7,163 bases of DNA from Planctomycetales bacterium 4484_123 (GCA_002049885.1 MVCS01000062.1:1-7163); one strand, 5' to 3'; positions 1-5,782 are shown, numbered from the stretch's first letter. Notes: generated by a model not told the origin, from the sequence alone. Numbers and translations: made by a program.

Positions 1-363
1 AAAGAAGGCACGCCCCGCCCTTCCCGCGCAGCCAAGAAACCGCGCGAGAAAGCCCGGACCGGCGGCCAGCACGCCACAGGTTGCAGAGACTCTAAGCCAA
101 AGCCCGCCGCCGGGGCAAGACGATTATGCCGCGCATTCCAGGTCGGGCGCGATGCGGGATCGTCACCACCGGCAAGCAGCAGCCTCAGCTACCCGCCCTG
201 CCCGCCACAATCGCGGCGTCACGGCCCCGCAAGCGAGGCACAGCCCACTGGGCCCTTCCGGCCCTGGCCAATCGACTGTGGTTCTTCGTGACCGCCAGCG
301 CAGTCTGGCCAGCCTCGTGGTCGTGGATTCAGCGCGGGCGTTCGAGCCGGGGCAGGAAGGCAC
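1..363. other. No supportable gene; possible 3' end of an upstream plus-strand gene
   Basis: This stretch lies beyond the stop codon of the lipoprotein gene. All three plus frames enter the window open: one stops at 93-95 (TAA), one at 289-291 (TGA), and one runs on to 514, antisense to the lipoprotein. The frame beginning at base 1 gives a basic, Lys/Arg/Ala-rich start (KEGTPRPSRAAKKPREKAR), which could be the tail of a basic protein, but no domain is recognisable and the open frames are what high GC alone produces. A small 5-bp inverted repeat (GGGCC/GGCCC, 250-264) could help end the lipoprotein transcript but has no T run. I see no tRNA, repeat or clear promoter. Confidence 0.4.
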
Positions 364-1131
364 CTATTTTCTGCGGACGATGTCGCGGAAGGGCGGGGCC
401 TTGCCGTTCCAGTGTCTCAGCCAGAACTTCATGGCCACCTCCGGGTGGCGCTCGTGGCCGGAGCCGGGGATGACCTCGGTCTCGACGATGCTGAAGCCCT
501 TGCGACGAAGATAGACCACGGCCTGCTGGGATTGCACGCGGATGGCGGCGGGGTCGTTCTGGCCGAAGTACACCTTCACTGGGGTGCCCTTGGCCTCCGG
601 CGGATACCAGCCGTCCACGGAGTGCTCGTTGAAGTTGCAGTTCCTCGCGGCGATGGCGGTGAACACGTCCGGGTGCCGCAGCCCCACGAAGTACACCGGG
701 AAGCCTCCACCGGAGAAGCCCGTCATCAGCACGTTGCGGCGGTCGATGTTGTACAGGTAATGGAGCTGCCCGACGATGCTCATAATCACGCGCTCGTCGT
801 ACAGCAGCCGGTCAACGGGCCCGGCCCCCAGGATTCCGTCGGTGCTGGTGAGCTTCGGACAAACCAGGATGCACCCGTGATTCTCCGCCAGCTTCTTCCA
901 CTCCCCCACGTGATGGGCGGCCACGTCGAACGGGTCGGTTCCGTGGCAGGAGACGATCAACGGGGCGGGCTTCTCCGGGCGATACGTGTAGGGCACGAAG
1001 AGGTAATAGTACTGGCCGGTATTGGGCTCGATCATGAGCCGGGGCTGGGTCCGCGTGTCCTGGGGCTGGGTGACGGCACAGCCGACCACCAGCAAACAGG
1101 CAAGCCAAAGTCCATACAAGCCCATCCGCAT
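364..1131 (-). CDS. Secreted lipoprotein esterase, alpha/beta-hydrolase (PHB depolymerase/feruloyl esterase-like)
   Basis: A 255-residue protein. Residues 1-18 form a lipoprotein signal peptide: Arg near the start, a hydrophobic core, then the lipobox VVGC with Cys18 as the lipidated residue, so the mature enzyme should be anchored to a membrane and face the periplasm or outside. The rest reads as a single alpha/beta-hydrolase domain: PLIVSCHG (residues 57-64, oxyanion-hole region), nucleophile elbow GFSGG (Ser140), a probable catalytic Asp193 in GQNDP, and His226 in SGHERHP. Order and spacing match the esterase/PHB-depolymerase (LpqC-like) branch, which cleaves ester bonds in polyesters or acylated polysaccharides; the true substrate cannot be read from sequence. 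The ATG at 1131 is chosen because the signal peptide begins there; its ribosome site is weak. It lies 155 bases downstream of nrdJ on the same strand, with a hairpin between, so it is probably transcribed separately. Confidence 0.85.
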   Translation of the reverse strand: MRMGLYGLWLACLLVVGCAVTQPQDTRTQPRLMIEPNTGQYYYLFVPYTYRPEKPAPLIVSCHGTDPFDVAAHHVGEWKKLAENHGCILVCPKLTSTDGILGAGPVDRLLYDERVIMSIVGQLHYLYNIDRRNVLMTGFSGGGFPVYFVGLRHPDVFTAIAARNCNFNEHSVDGWYPPEAKGTPVKVYFGQNDPAAIRVQSQQAVVYLRRKGFSIVETEVIPGSGHERHPEVAMKFWLRHWNGKAPPFRDIVRRK

Positions 1132-1176
1132 GGCCGATCCCGCTCAGACGCCCCGCACCGCTTCGACTCGCCCGCC

Positions 1177-1206
1177 ATGCTACCCAACAGCAGCACATTC
1201 CTGCAA
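1177..1206 (-). promoter_or_regulatory. Possible promoter of the lipoprotein gene
   Basis: On the minus strand, TTGCAG (1201-1206) and TAGCAT (1177-1182) are separated by 18 bases. They match the sigma-70 consensus at 3 of 6 and 4 of 6 positions. A start about 7 bases downstream of the -10 would give a leader of roughly 40 bases before the lipoprotein ATG. The match is weak and could be chance; the argument for it is position, between the nrdJ 3' hairpin and the gene. Confidence 0.25.
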
Positions 1207-1255
1207 GCCGCCAGAGCATGGCGCCACCAGCGGCAGCCGGGCCCGCGCCCGGACG

Positions 1256-1281
1256 CCGGCCGGCGGCACGGCCCCGGCCGG
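1256..1281 (-). terminator. GC-rich hairpin just after nrdJ, probable transcript end or processing signal
   Basis: CCGGCCGG at 1256-1263 and again at 1274-1281 form an 8-bp all-GC stem with a 10-base loop, beginning 5 bases past the nrdJ stop codon. Because CCGGCCGG is its own reverse complement, the two copies are both a direct and an inverted repeat. A second perfect stem (CCGGGC/GCCCGG, loop CCGC, 1237-1252) lies directly beyond. There is no T run, so this is not a classical intrinsic terminator; it may be a U-less terminator or a 3'-end stabiliser. Confidence 0.45.
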
Positions 1282-1286
1282 TACCT

Positions 1287-3182
1287 TCAGGAACATATGG
1301 TGTAGCCGCACCGGGGGCAACGGCTGCACGCCACCTGGGCATCCAGCGGCTCGCCGCAGCGCGGGCACAGCACCGGGGAGGCAGCGGCCGTGTCCCAGTC
1401 CATCGGCTGAGCCGGTCTGCACCCGTGGCGGTAAACGGTCACCCCCTTGCAGCCGCTGTCGTAGGCCTGGCGGAAGACCGCGTCCACGTCGGCGGCGGTG
1501 GCGTCGGCGGGGAGGTTGACGGTCTTGGAGATGGCCCCGTCGATGTGTTCCTGGAAGGCCGCCTGCATCTGCACGTGACGGGCCGGCGGAACCTCGTGAG
1601 CCGTGATGAACACGCCGCGGAGTTCGGCCGGCAAAGTCACCACGTCGGCCAGCCGCTCGCCGCCGGCCAGGCGCCCGGCCAGCTCCTCGCTCCACAGCCC
1701 GCGCTGCTGGAGGGCGGCGCGAAAGACGGCGTTGACCTCGAGCAGGCGCTGGCCGCCCAGCACGTTCCGCCAGAATGCCAGGGCGAAGACCGGCTCGATG
1801 CCTCCGGAGCAGCCGGCGATCATGCTGATGGTGCCAGTCGGCGCGACTGTGGTAAGGGCGGCGTTCCGCAGCGGCCGGGCACCGGGCTTGTCCCACCTGC
1901 TGCCGGTGAAGTTGGGAAACGGCCCGCGCTGCTCGGCCAGCTCCGCCGAGGCCGACAGGGCCTCTTCCATCAGCACCTGCGCCGCCCGCCGGCCGAAGGC
2001 CACCGCCTCGTCGCTGTCGTAGGACAGCCCCATCATCATCAAGGCGTCGGCGAAGCCCATCACCCCCAGGCCCACCTTGCGATTGCCCAGGCACATGCGG
2101 CGGATGGGCTCGGCCAGATAGTTGTTCACGTCGATGACGTCATCCAAGAATCGCACCGCCAAGCGGACAACGCGCCGGAAGGAATCTTCATCGAAGCGCC
2201 CGCCGCGGACGAACCGCCCCAGGTTGACCGAACCCAGGTTGCAGGCCTCGTAATCCAGCAGGGGCTGTTCACCACAGGGGTTCGTGGCCTCGATCCGCCC
2301 CAGGGCGGGGGTGGGGTTGTCGGCGTTGACGCGGTCGATGAAGCACAACCCCGGCTCGCCGCTGGCGTGGGCGCGCTGCACGATCAAATCCCAGACATCC
2401 CCGACGCTGTAGCACTCCGGCGGCGGGCGGTCGGCGGCGCAGAGGTCGGCCAGTGTGTAGCCGGCGAGGTCCACGCCTCGCGGGATCACATACCGCCGGC
2501 CGGTGCGGGGATTGACCACCACGTGCGGGGCCTCGGGGCTGCGGCGCAGGGCCGACATGAAGGCGTCGGTGACCTTCACTGAGATGTTGAAGTTCTCGAA
2601 GGCCCCCGGGGCGCTCTTGGCGTCGATGAACTTCAGGATGTCGGGATGGGTGATGCTCATCATCCCCATGTTGGCCCCGCGGCGGAAGGCGCCCTGCTGA
2701 ATGGCGTTGGTGGCCTCGGAGAAGACCCGCCAAAAGGAGATGGGCCCGGAGGTGGTCCCCCCGCTGGAGGCGATGTAGTCGCCCGTGGGCCGGAGCCGGT
2801 CGAAGGCGAAGCCCGTCCCTCCCCCGGCCTTCTGAATGAGGGCGGCGAGCTTGACCGATTCGAAGATGGCCTCCACGCTGTCGTCCACCGGCAGCACGAA
2901 GCAGGCACTGAGCAACCCCAGCTCCCTGCCGGCGTTCATGAGGGTGGGACTGTTGGGCAGAAAGACGCCCTCGGCCATCAGCGCCCGGAAGCGCGCGGTC
3001 AGCTCGTTGACGTCCGGGCCGGTGGCCCCGTAACGTCGCTCGGCCGAGGCCACGAAGGAGGCCACCCGGCTGAACAAAGCGGCGGGAGTCTCCACGACGC
3101 GCCCGGCGCCGTCCTTGGCCAGGTAGCGGTGCCGCAGCACTCGCAGGGCGTTCTCTGTAAGCTGCACGGGCGGGTCGTTCAT
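1287..3182 (-). CDS. nrdJ: Adenosylcobalamin-dependent (class II) ribonucleoside reductase
   Basis: A 631-residue cytoplasmic enzyme that makes deoxyribonucleotides from ribonucleotides, using coenzyme B12 to raise a thiyl radical; it works with or without oxygen. Visible residues: the N-terminal redox cysteine Cys94 (LLSACFV), the active-site loop NPCGEQ (Asn301, radical Cys303, Glu305), partner Cys314 eleven residues on (YEACNLGSVN), and the phosphate-binding PTGTIS (448-453). QKAGGGTGF (117-125) is also typical of class II enzymes. The C-terminus has six cysteines (606, 609, 619, 622, 625, 630), like the zinc-ribbon/shuttle tail that re-reduces the active site. No N-terminal ATP-cone is evident, so overall-activity control by ATP/dATP is probably absent. 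The frame is open for 77 further codons upstream (to 3413), but ATG 3182 is preceded by AAAGGGG at a 10-base gap and the family-like sequence begins there. No NrdR box or cobalamin riboswitch was recognised upstream. Confidence 0.95.
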   Translation of the reverse strand: MNDPPVQLTENALRVLRHRYLAKDGAGRVVETPAALFSRVASFVASAERRYGATGPDVNELTARFRALMAEGVFLPNSPTLMNAGRELGLLSACFVLPVDDSVEAIFESVKLAALIQKAGGGTGFAFDRLRPTGDYIASSGGTTSGPISFWRVFSEATNAIQQGAFRRGANMGMMSITHPDILKFIDAKSAPGAFENFNISVKVTDAFMSALRRSPEAPHVVVNPRTGRRYVIPRGVDLAGYTLADLCAADRPPPECYSVGDVWDLIVQRAHASGEPGLCFIDRVNADNPTPALGRIEATNPCGEQPLLDYEACNLGSVNLGRFVRGGRFDEDSFRRVVRLAVRFLDDVIDVNNYLAEPIRRMCLGNRKVGLGVMGFADALMMMGLSYDSDEAVAFGRRAAQVLMEEALSASAELAEQRGPFPNFTGSRWDKPGARPLRNAALTTVAPTGTISMIAGCSGGIEPVFALAFWRNVLGGQRLLEVNAVFRAALQQRGLWSEELAGRLAGGERLADVVTLPAELRGVFITAHEVPPARHVQMQAAFQEHIDGAISKTVNLPADATAADVDAVFRQAYDSGCKGVTVYRHGCRPAQPMDWDTAAASPVLCPRCGEPLDAQVACSRCPRCGYTICS

Positions 3183-3192
3183 GGTTTCCACG

Positions 3193-3199
3193 CCCCTTT
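3193..3199 (-). promoter_or_regulatory. nrdJ ribosome binding site deciding the start
   Basis: On the minus strand AAAGGGG stands 10 bases before the ATG at 3182. It supports the 631-residue form of NrdJ rather than the 708-residue open frame, whose extra N-terminal part would be translated from the AT-rich control region. Confidence 0.6.
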
Positions 3200-3394
3200 C
3201 ATCCCAGCACGCGACCCAGCCGCCGGCCCGCACACGCCGCCGCCAGCCGGGACCCTGTGCATCAGCCACGGCGGCGCTGCGGAGACGCGCTGATACGAAC
3301 GGCGTCGGTTCCTGCGACACGCCAAGCAGCACGGGAAGACATAATGCGCCTAAAGGCAAAGGACTGCATTCGACGAAAAATATTTTTGTTAGTC

Positions 3395-3424
3395 TTGCAA
3401 AGCGTTCAAGCAAGGTTGTACAAA
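3395..3424 (+). promoter_or_regulatory. Possible promoter of the lysine-repeat gene
   Basis: TTGCAA (3395-3400) and TACAAA (3419-3424), 18 bases apart, each match sigma-70 consensus hexamers at 4 of 6 positions and sit in the AT-rich patch. Transcription would start near 3431 and give a leader of about 56 bases ending in a strong ribosome site. The -10 box lies inside the loop of the neighbouring inverted repeat, as an operator would. Position supports it; sequence match is moderate. Confidence 0.35.
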
Positions 3425-3438
3425 GTAATCACCTTGCT
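3409..3438. repeat. 8-bp inverted repeat, candidate operator
   Basis: AGCAAGGT (3409-3416) and ACCTTGCT (3431-3438) are exact reverse complements separated by 14 bases. The centre-to-centre distance is 22 bases, about two helical turns, as expected for a dimeric regulator. It overlaps the candidate -10 box of the lysine-repeat gene and could also govern nrdJ. If transcribed it could form a stem-loop instead. Confidence 0.4.
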
Positions 3439-3473
3439 GTTCAACTCGCGGCTTCTTCTGCCTTAGAACCGAA

Positions 3474-3480
3474 GGGAGGT
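3474..3480 (+). promoter_or_regulatory. Strong Shine-Dalgarno sequence of the lysine-repeat gene
   Basis: GGGAGGT ends 6 bases before the ATG at 3487, close to ideal pairing and spacing with the 16S rRNA tail. It is the strongest ribosome site in the window and fixes the start at 3487 rather than at upstream in-frame ATG codons. Confidence 0.85.
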
Positions 3481-3486
3481 GGTGAC

Positions 3487-3636
3487 ATGGCAAAGAAGAA
3501 GGCAACGAAGAAGAAGGTAAAGAAGAAGGCAACGAAGAAGAAGAAGGTAACGAAGAAGAAGGCAACGAAGAAGAAGAAAGTCACCAAGAAGAAGGCCACA
3601 AAGAAGAAGGCCGCCAAGAAGAAGAAAAAGAGATAA
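3487..3636 (+). CDS. Tiny lysine-repeat protein, histone H1-tail-like, probable nucleic-acid binder
   Basis: A 49-residue protein composed of 31 Lys, 7 Ala, 6 Thr, 3 Val, one Met and one Arg; it has no acidic, aromatic or cysteine residue. From residue 12 it is an exact 11-residue repeat, KKKATKKKKVT, twice, followed by a partial third copy and a KKKKKR end. It resembles the Lys/Ala/Thr-rich tails of eukaryotic histone H1 and bacterial H1-like proteins, so binding to DNA or RNA phosphates is the likely role; this is inference from composition. Of the lysine codons 29 are AAG and 2 AAA. The 33-base units differ only at third positions. The gene stands alone as a monocistron with its own strong ribosome site and intrinsic terminator, which argues that it is real and well expressed. 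The frame is open upstream to 3181, but the ribosome site and composition change fix the start here. Confidence 0.85.
   Translation: MAKKKATKKKVKKKATKKKKVTKKKATKKKKVTKKKATKKKAAKKKKKR
3520..3609 (+). repeat. 33-base tandem repeat inside the lysine-repeat gene
   Basis: Units at 3520-3552 and 3553-3585 agree at 30 of 33 bases, with all three differences silent (AAG/AAA, GTA/GTC, ACG/ACC); a partial third copy covers 3586-3609. The first copies use GCA/ACG/GTA and the later ones GCC/ACC/GTC, so the peptide has been conserved while the DNA has drifted. Confidence 0.85.
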
Positions 3637-3705
3637 CGCCACGCTGGCAACAACAGCCAAGACGGAACAACCGAACGCAGACCGCTGATGGGTTTTCGGC
3701 GGTCG

Positions 3706-3717
3706 TCCCGATCGGGA
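3706..3717. repeat. 12-base perfect palindrome in the 3' leader before the terminator
   Basis: TCCCGATCGGGA is its own reverse complement. It lies in the roughly 90-base untranslated stretch between the lysine-repeat stop codon and the terminator. In RNA it could fold as a 4-bp stem with a GATC loop; in DNA it could be a protein site. Its function is unknown. Confidence 0.5.
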
Positions 3718-3726
3718 AGAGTTCGG

Positions 3727-3770
3727 AAGCAGTAGGTGCTAGGCCACGGCGGCACCTACTGCTTTTTTTT
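3727..3770 (+). terminator. Intrinsic (rho-independent) terminator
   Basis: AAGCAGTAGGTGC (3727-3739) pairs perfectly with GCACCTACTGCTT (3752-3764) around a 12-base loop, and a run of eight T (3763-3770) follows the GC-containing core stem. It ends the lysine-repeat transcript and insulates it from parA, whose promoter starts about 30 bases on. Confidence 0.93.
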
Positions 3771-3797
3771 GCGCAGACGAACCGGCCTCGGCCGAGC

Positions 3798-3825
3798 TTG
3801 CCGGCTGCGGGCGCGGTCTTATAAT
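3798..3825 (+). promoter_or_regulatory. Sigma-70-type promoter of parA, predicted to start on the GTG codon
   Basis: A perfect TATAAT at 3820-3825 is preceded after 16 bases by TTGCCG (3798-3803, 4 of 6 consensus). Counting the last T as -7 places +1 at 3832, the G of the parA GTG start codon. No Shine-Dalgarno sequence precedes that GTG. The layout therefore predicts a leaderless mRNA. An ATG overlapping the -10 box (3824) opens only 8 codons before TAA. Confidence 0.75.
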
Positions 3826-3831
3826 GGCCTC

Positions 3832-4836
3832 GTGCGAACGATTGCCGTAACCAACCAGAAGGGCGGCGTGGGCAAGACCACCACGGTGGCGAACCTCGGG
3901 GCCGCCCTTGCCCAGCACGGACTGGACGTCTGCCTGCTGGACCTGGACCCCCAGGCCCACCTGACGATGCACTTCGGCATCGACCCGAGTTCCGCGCCGG
4001 CCACGATGTACGAGGTGCTCACCGCGGAGGTGCCACTCAGCCGGGCCGCAGTCCTCGCCGAGCCCCATCTGACCATCGTGCCCTCCGTCATCGACCTGGC
4101 CGCCGCCGAGGTCGAGCTGGCCGGGGTCGTCGGACGCGAACAGGTCCTCGCCGACGCGCTGGCCGCCGAGCCGCTGCCCTACGAGTTGCTGCTGGTGGAC
4201 TGTCCGCCCAGCCTGGGCCTGCTGACCCTCAACGCCCTGGCCGCGGCCAAGGAGGTGCTCATCCCCCTCCAGCCGCACTTCCTTGCCCTTCAGGGCCTGG
4301 GCAAGCTGCTGGAAACGGTGGCCCTGGTGCAGCGGCGCATCAACCCCGCCCTGAGGGTCTTCGGCATAGTGCTGTGCCTCTATGAAAGCGGCACCCGGCT
4401 GGCAGCGGAGGTGGCCGAGGACGTCAGGCAGTTCCTGGCCGCCGCCAGGGCGAGCGAATGTCCCTGGTCGCAGACCCGTATCTTCACCACCCGGGTGCGG
4501 CGAAACATCAAGCTGGCCGAATGTCCCAGCCACGGCACCACCATCTTCCGTTACGACCCTCTCTCGCGCGGCGCCGAGGACTATCAGGCCCTCGCGGAGG
4601 AGTTCCTCTCGACCGGAGCCGACGGCGAACTCACCTGCGCCGCGACGGAGACCGACAACGCCTGCCCCCCGGAGCCGGCCCAGAGCAGTGAACCGTGCCC
4701 CCCTGCCGAACCGGCGATGCCGCAGGAGGGGACCTACCGACCGTGCCAACCGCCCGCCAGCCCGGCCGGGACGCCACCAGAGCCTTCAGCGCCGCCGCGG
4801 GCTGAGGACTCCCAGCCACCTTCATCAAAGCCGTGA
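3832..4836 (+). CDS. ParA/Soj/MinD-family ATPase with proline-rich tail
   Basis: A 334-residue cytoplasmic P-loop ATPase. The deviant Walker A KGGVGKTT spans residues 10-17 with signature Lys10 and phosphate-binding Lys15; Walker A' is LLDLDPQ (Asp37/Asp39); Walker B is LLLVDCPPS with Asp123. The family forms ATP-dependent dimers that bind DNA or membrane and position chromosomes, plasmids or protein complexes. The family core normally ends near residue 255-260, as here; residues 279-334 add a low-complexity tail with 20 prolines in 56 residues and three cysteines (278, 289, 305), probably disordered. The GTG start is chosen because similarity begins at once (RTIAVTNQKGG) and the promoter points to it; the frame's upstream ATG at 3736 lies inside the terminator. 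No ParB or parS accompanies it, so cargo is unknown; the VanZ-like gene overlaps its stop. True chromosome-partitioning Soj is possible but not shown. Confidence 0.92.
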   Translation: MRTIAVTNQKGGVGKTTTVANLGAALAQHGLDVCLLDLDPQAHLTMHFGIDPSSAPATMYEVLTAEVPLSRAAVLAEPHLTIVPSVIDLAAAEVELAGVVGREQVLADALAAEPLPYELLLVDCPPSLGLLTLNALAAAKEVLIPLQPHFLALQGLGKLLETVALVQRRINPALRVFGIVLCLYESGTRLAAEVAEDVRQFLAAARASECPWSQTRIFTTRVRRNIKLAECPSHGTTIFRYDPLSRGAEDYQALAEEFLSTGADGELTCAATETDNACPPEPAQSSEPCPPAEPAMPQEGTYRPCQPPASPAGTPPEPSAPPRAEDSQPPSSKP

Positions 4837-5243
4837 CGGACACAAACCAACCGCGCCGGCTGAGACGCATGATCCAGTTGGGCTGCATCGCGCTGTGGGC
4901 CTGCGCGATGGTAGCGACGCACCTGCCGCCACGGCGACTGCCGCACCTGGGGGTGGGCCTGGGCACGAGCCTGCATGCCCTTGGCTACTTCGTGCTGGTC
5001 GGCGCGCTGTGGCTGACACTCGACCTCCATGGCCAGTCGCGGCGCCGCCGGCTGGCGATCATCCTGCTGGCGGTCCCTCTTTACGCCGCCATCGAGGAGA
5101 TCAGCCAACCCCTCTTCGGCCGGTGCGCCTCGCTGATAGACTGGTCGGTCGATGTCCTCGGCACCGTGACCGCCGTGGCGGTGTTCGAGATTGTGAAGGC
5201 CATCCGCGGTCGCGACAACTCTGGCAGTCGCGCAGCAGCCTGA
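4833..5243 (+). CDS. VanZ-like small integral membrane protein
   Basis: A 136-residue protein with about four hydrophobic segments (roughly 14-29, 46-64, 73-91, 105-123). It shows the VanZ-family pattern: LHALGYF in the second segment (His48, Tyr52), then EEISQPLFGR (Glu88, Glu89, Gln92, Arg97) and DWSVDVLG (Asp103, Asp107, Gly110). VanZ itself gives low-level teicoplanin resistance; most homologues are of unknown function, so no resistance role should be assumed. The GTG start shares GTGA with the parA stop codon and no clear ribosome site precedes it, which suggests coupling to parA translation. An internal ATG at 4869 (Met13) is an alternative start that would keep all membrane segments. 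The end is followed directly by the kelch-like remnant. Confidence 0.8.
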   Translation: MTDTNQPRRLRRMIQLGCIALWACAMVATHLPPRRLPHLGVGLGTSLHALGYFVLVGALWLTLDLHGQSRRRRLAIILLAVPLYAAIEEISQPLFGRCASLIDWSVDVLGTVTAVAVFEIVKAIRGRDNSGSRAAA

Positions 5244-5260
5244 GGCCGGCGCAGAACGAC

Positions 5261-5782
5261 GGCAAAGGGCCGCCGGCCAACACCTGGGTGGCGCTCAAGC
5301 CGCCCAAGATGCTCCGCCGCAACCGGGACTGGGGCTCGGCCACGTTCGACACCGACCGGCTGGAGATACTCTTCTTCAGCGGCGGGCACTGTGCCTACAG
5401 CGGCACGGACGTGGCCGTGCATTCCACCCGGGCCAACACCTGGCGCATCAGCGCCACACCGGAGATGCCCATCCAGTTCTGCCGCGGCACCGGCTATCAC
5501 CCGCAGCGCTGGAGCTTCTCTCAGCGGCCGTTCATGACCTCCCATACCTACAAGCTGTACGCCCACGACCCGGTGCTGAAGAAGATGATTTACTGTGAGC
5601 GCGGTTGCACCTTCATCTTCGACTCGGCGAGCTGCGACTGGCAGCGCGTGCTGTCCCTGCCGTTTCCTTCCGGCGGCTGGAGGCCCAAGCTGCGCACCAC
5701 GCCGGCGGGGCCGACGCCGCCTACTCACCGAAGCCGGCCTCGGCCACCTCGATGGCCCGCAGCAGGGCACGGGCCTTGCTGA
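5261..5782 (+). pseudogene. Kelch-like beta-propeller gene remnant, truncated at both ends
   Basis: This frame has no stop until 5780-5782. From GKGPPANTWV the translation shows propeller-blade periodicity: NTW at remnant residues 7-9 and again at 59-61, a 52-residue spacing; RRNRDWG; the kelch double glycine in SGGHCAYSGTDV (Gly41-Gly42); then a third, weaker blade (SHTYKLYAHDP, TFIFD, CDWQRV). Such blades occur in secreted kelch/galactose-oxidase-like proteins common in Planctomycetota. A working propeller needs about 6-7 blades and a signal peptide; none is here. Upstream lies vanZ and downstream the frame runs 62 bases into trpE on the opposite strand. In-frame candidates are GTG 5288 and ATG 5309, without a ribosome site. 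Family-like sequence fades near 5705. The lack of internal stops suggests a recent truncation, an assembly junction, or less likely a small expressed protein. The left boundary is approximate. Confidence 0.6.

Larger units (their letters stand above)
3183..3486. promoter_or_regulatory. Divergent control region between nrdJ and the lysine-repeat gene
   Basis: This 304-base gap separates two divergent genes, so it must carry start signals for both. Its right half (about 3370-3440) is clearly AT-richer than the rest of the window. It contains the 12-base palindrome AAAAATATTTTT (3376-3387), a TTGCAA hexamer (3395-3400), TTGTACAA (3416-3423) and an 8-bp inverted repeat at 3409-3438. The left half is GC-rich and, apart from the nrdJ ribosome site, holds nothing I recognise. 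I looked for a cobalamin riboswitch and a NrdR box on the nrdJ side and saw neither. Confidence 0.6.

Noticed and set aside
412..1305. 297-residue open frame on the plus strand
   Set aside because: Antisense to the lipoprotein esterase; His/Gly/Val-rich shadow composition and no family features.
1218..2582. 454-residue open frame on the plus strand
   Set aside because: Lies antisense to nrdJ, whose motifs are unmistakable; shadow-type composition caused by high GC.
3374..3390. Possible NrdR box at the AT palindrome
   Set aside because: The expected ACACWATATATWGTGT form is not met; only the AT-rich core resembles it.
3183..3413. N-terminal extension of NrdJ to 708 residues
   Set aside because: The extension translates the control region, lacks family character, and a ribosome site supports the start at 3182.
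3441..3755. Phe/Leu-rich minus-strand frames that look like membrane proteins
   Set aside because: They are the reverse complement of AAG-rich lysine codons; the hydrophobic pattern is an artefact.
3832..5243. Plasmid-type parAB partition locus with glycopeptide resistance
   Set aside because: No ParB, parS-like site or replication gene is present, and VanZ-like proteins are mostly not resistance genes.
4382..5260. Left part of a 466-residue plus-strand frame that ends at 5782
   Set aside because: It is a frame shadow of parA and vanZ, rich in Arg and Pro with no domain; only the part after about 5261 shows family-like sequence.
5700..5720. GC stem after trpE as a terminator
   Set aside because: Only about 5 bp can pair and there is no T run; not enough to call.
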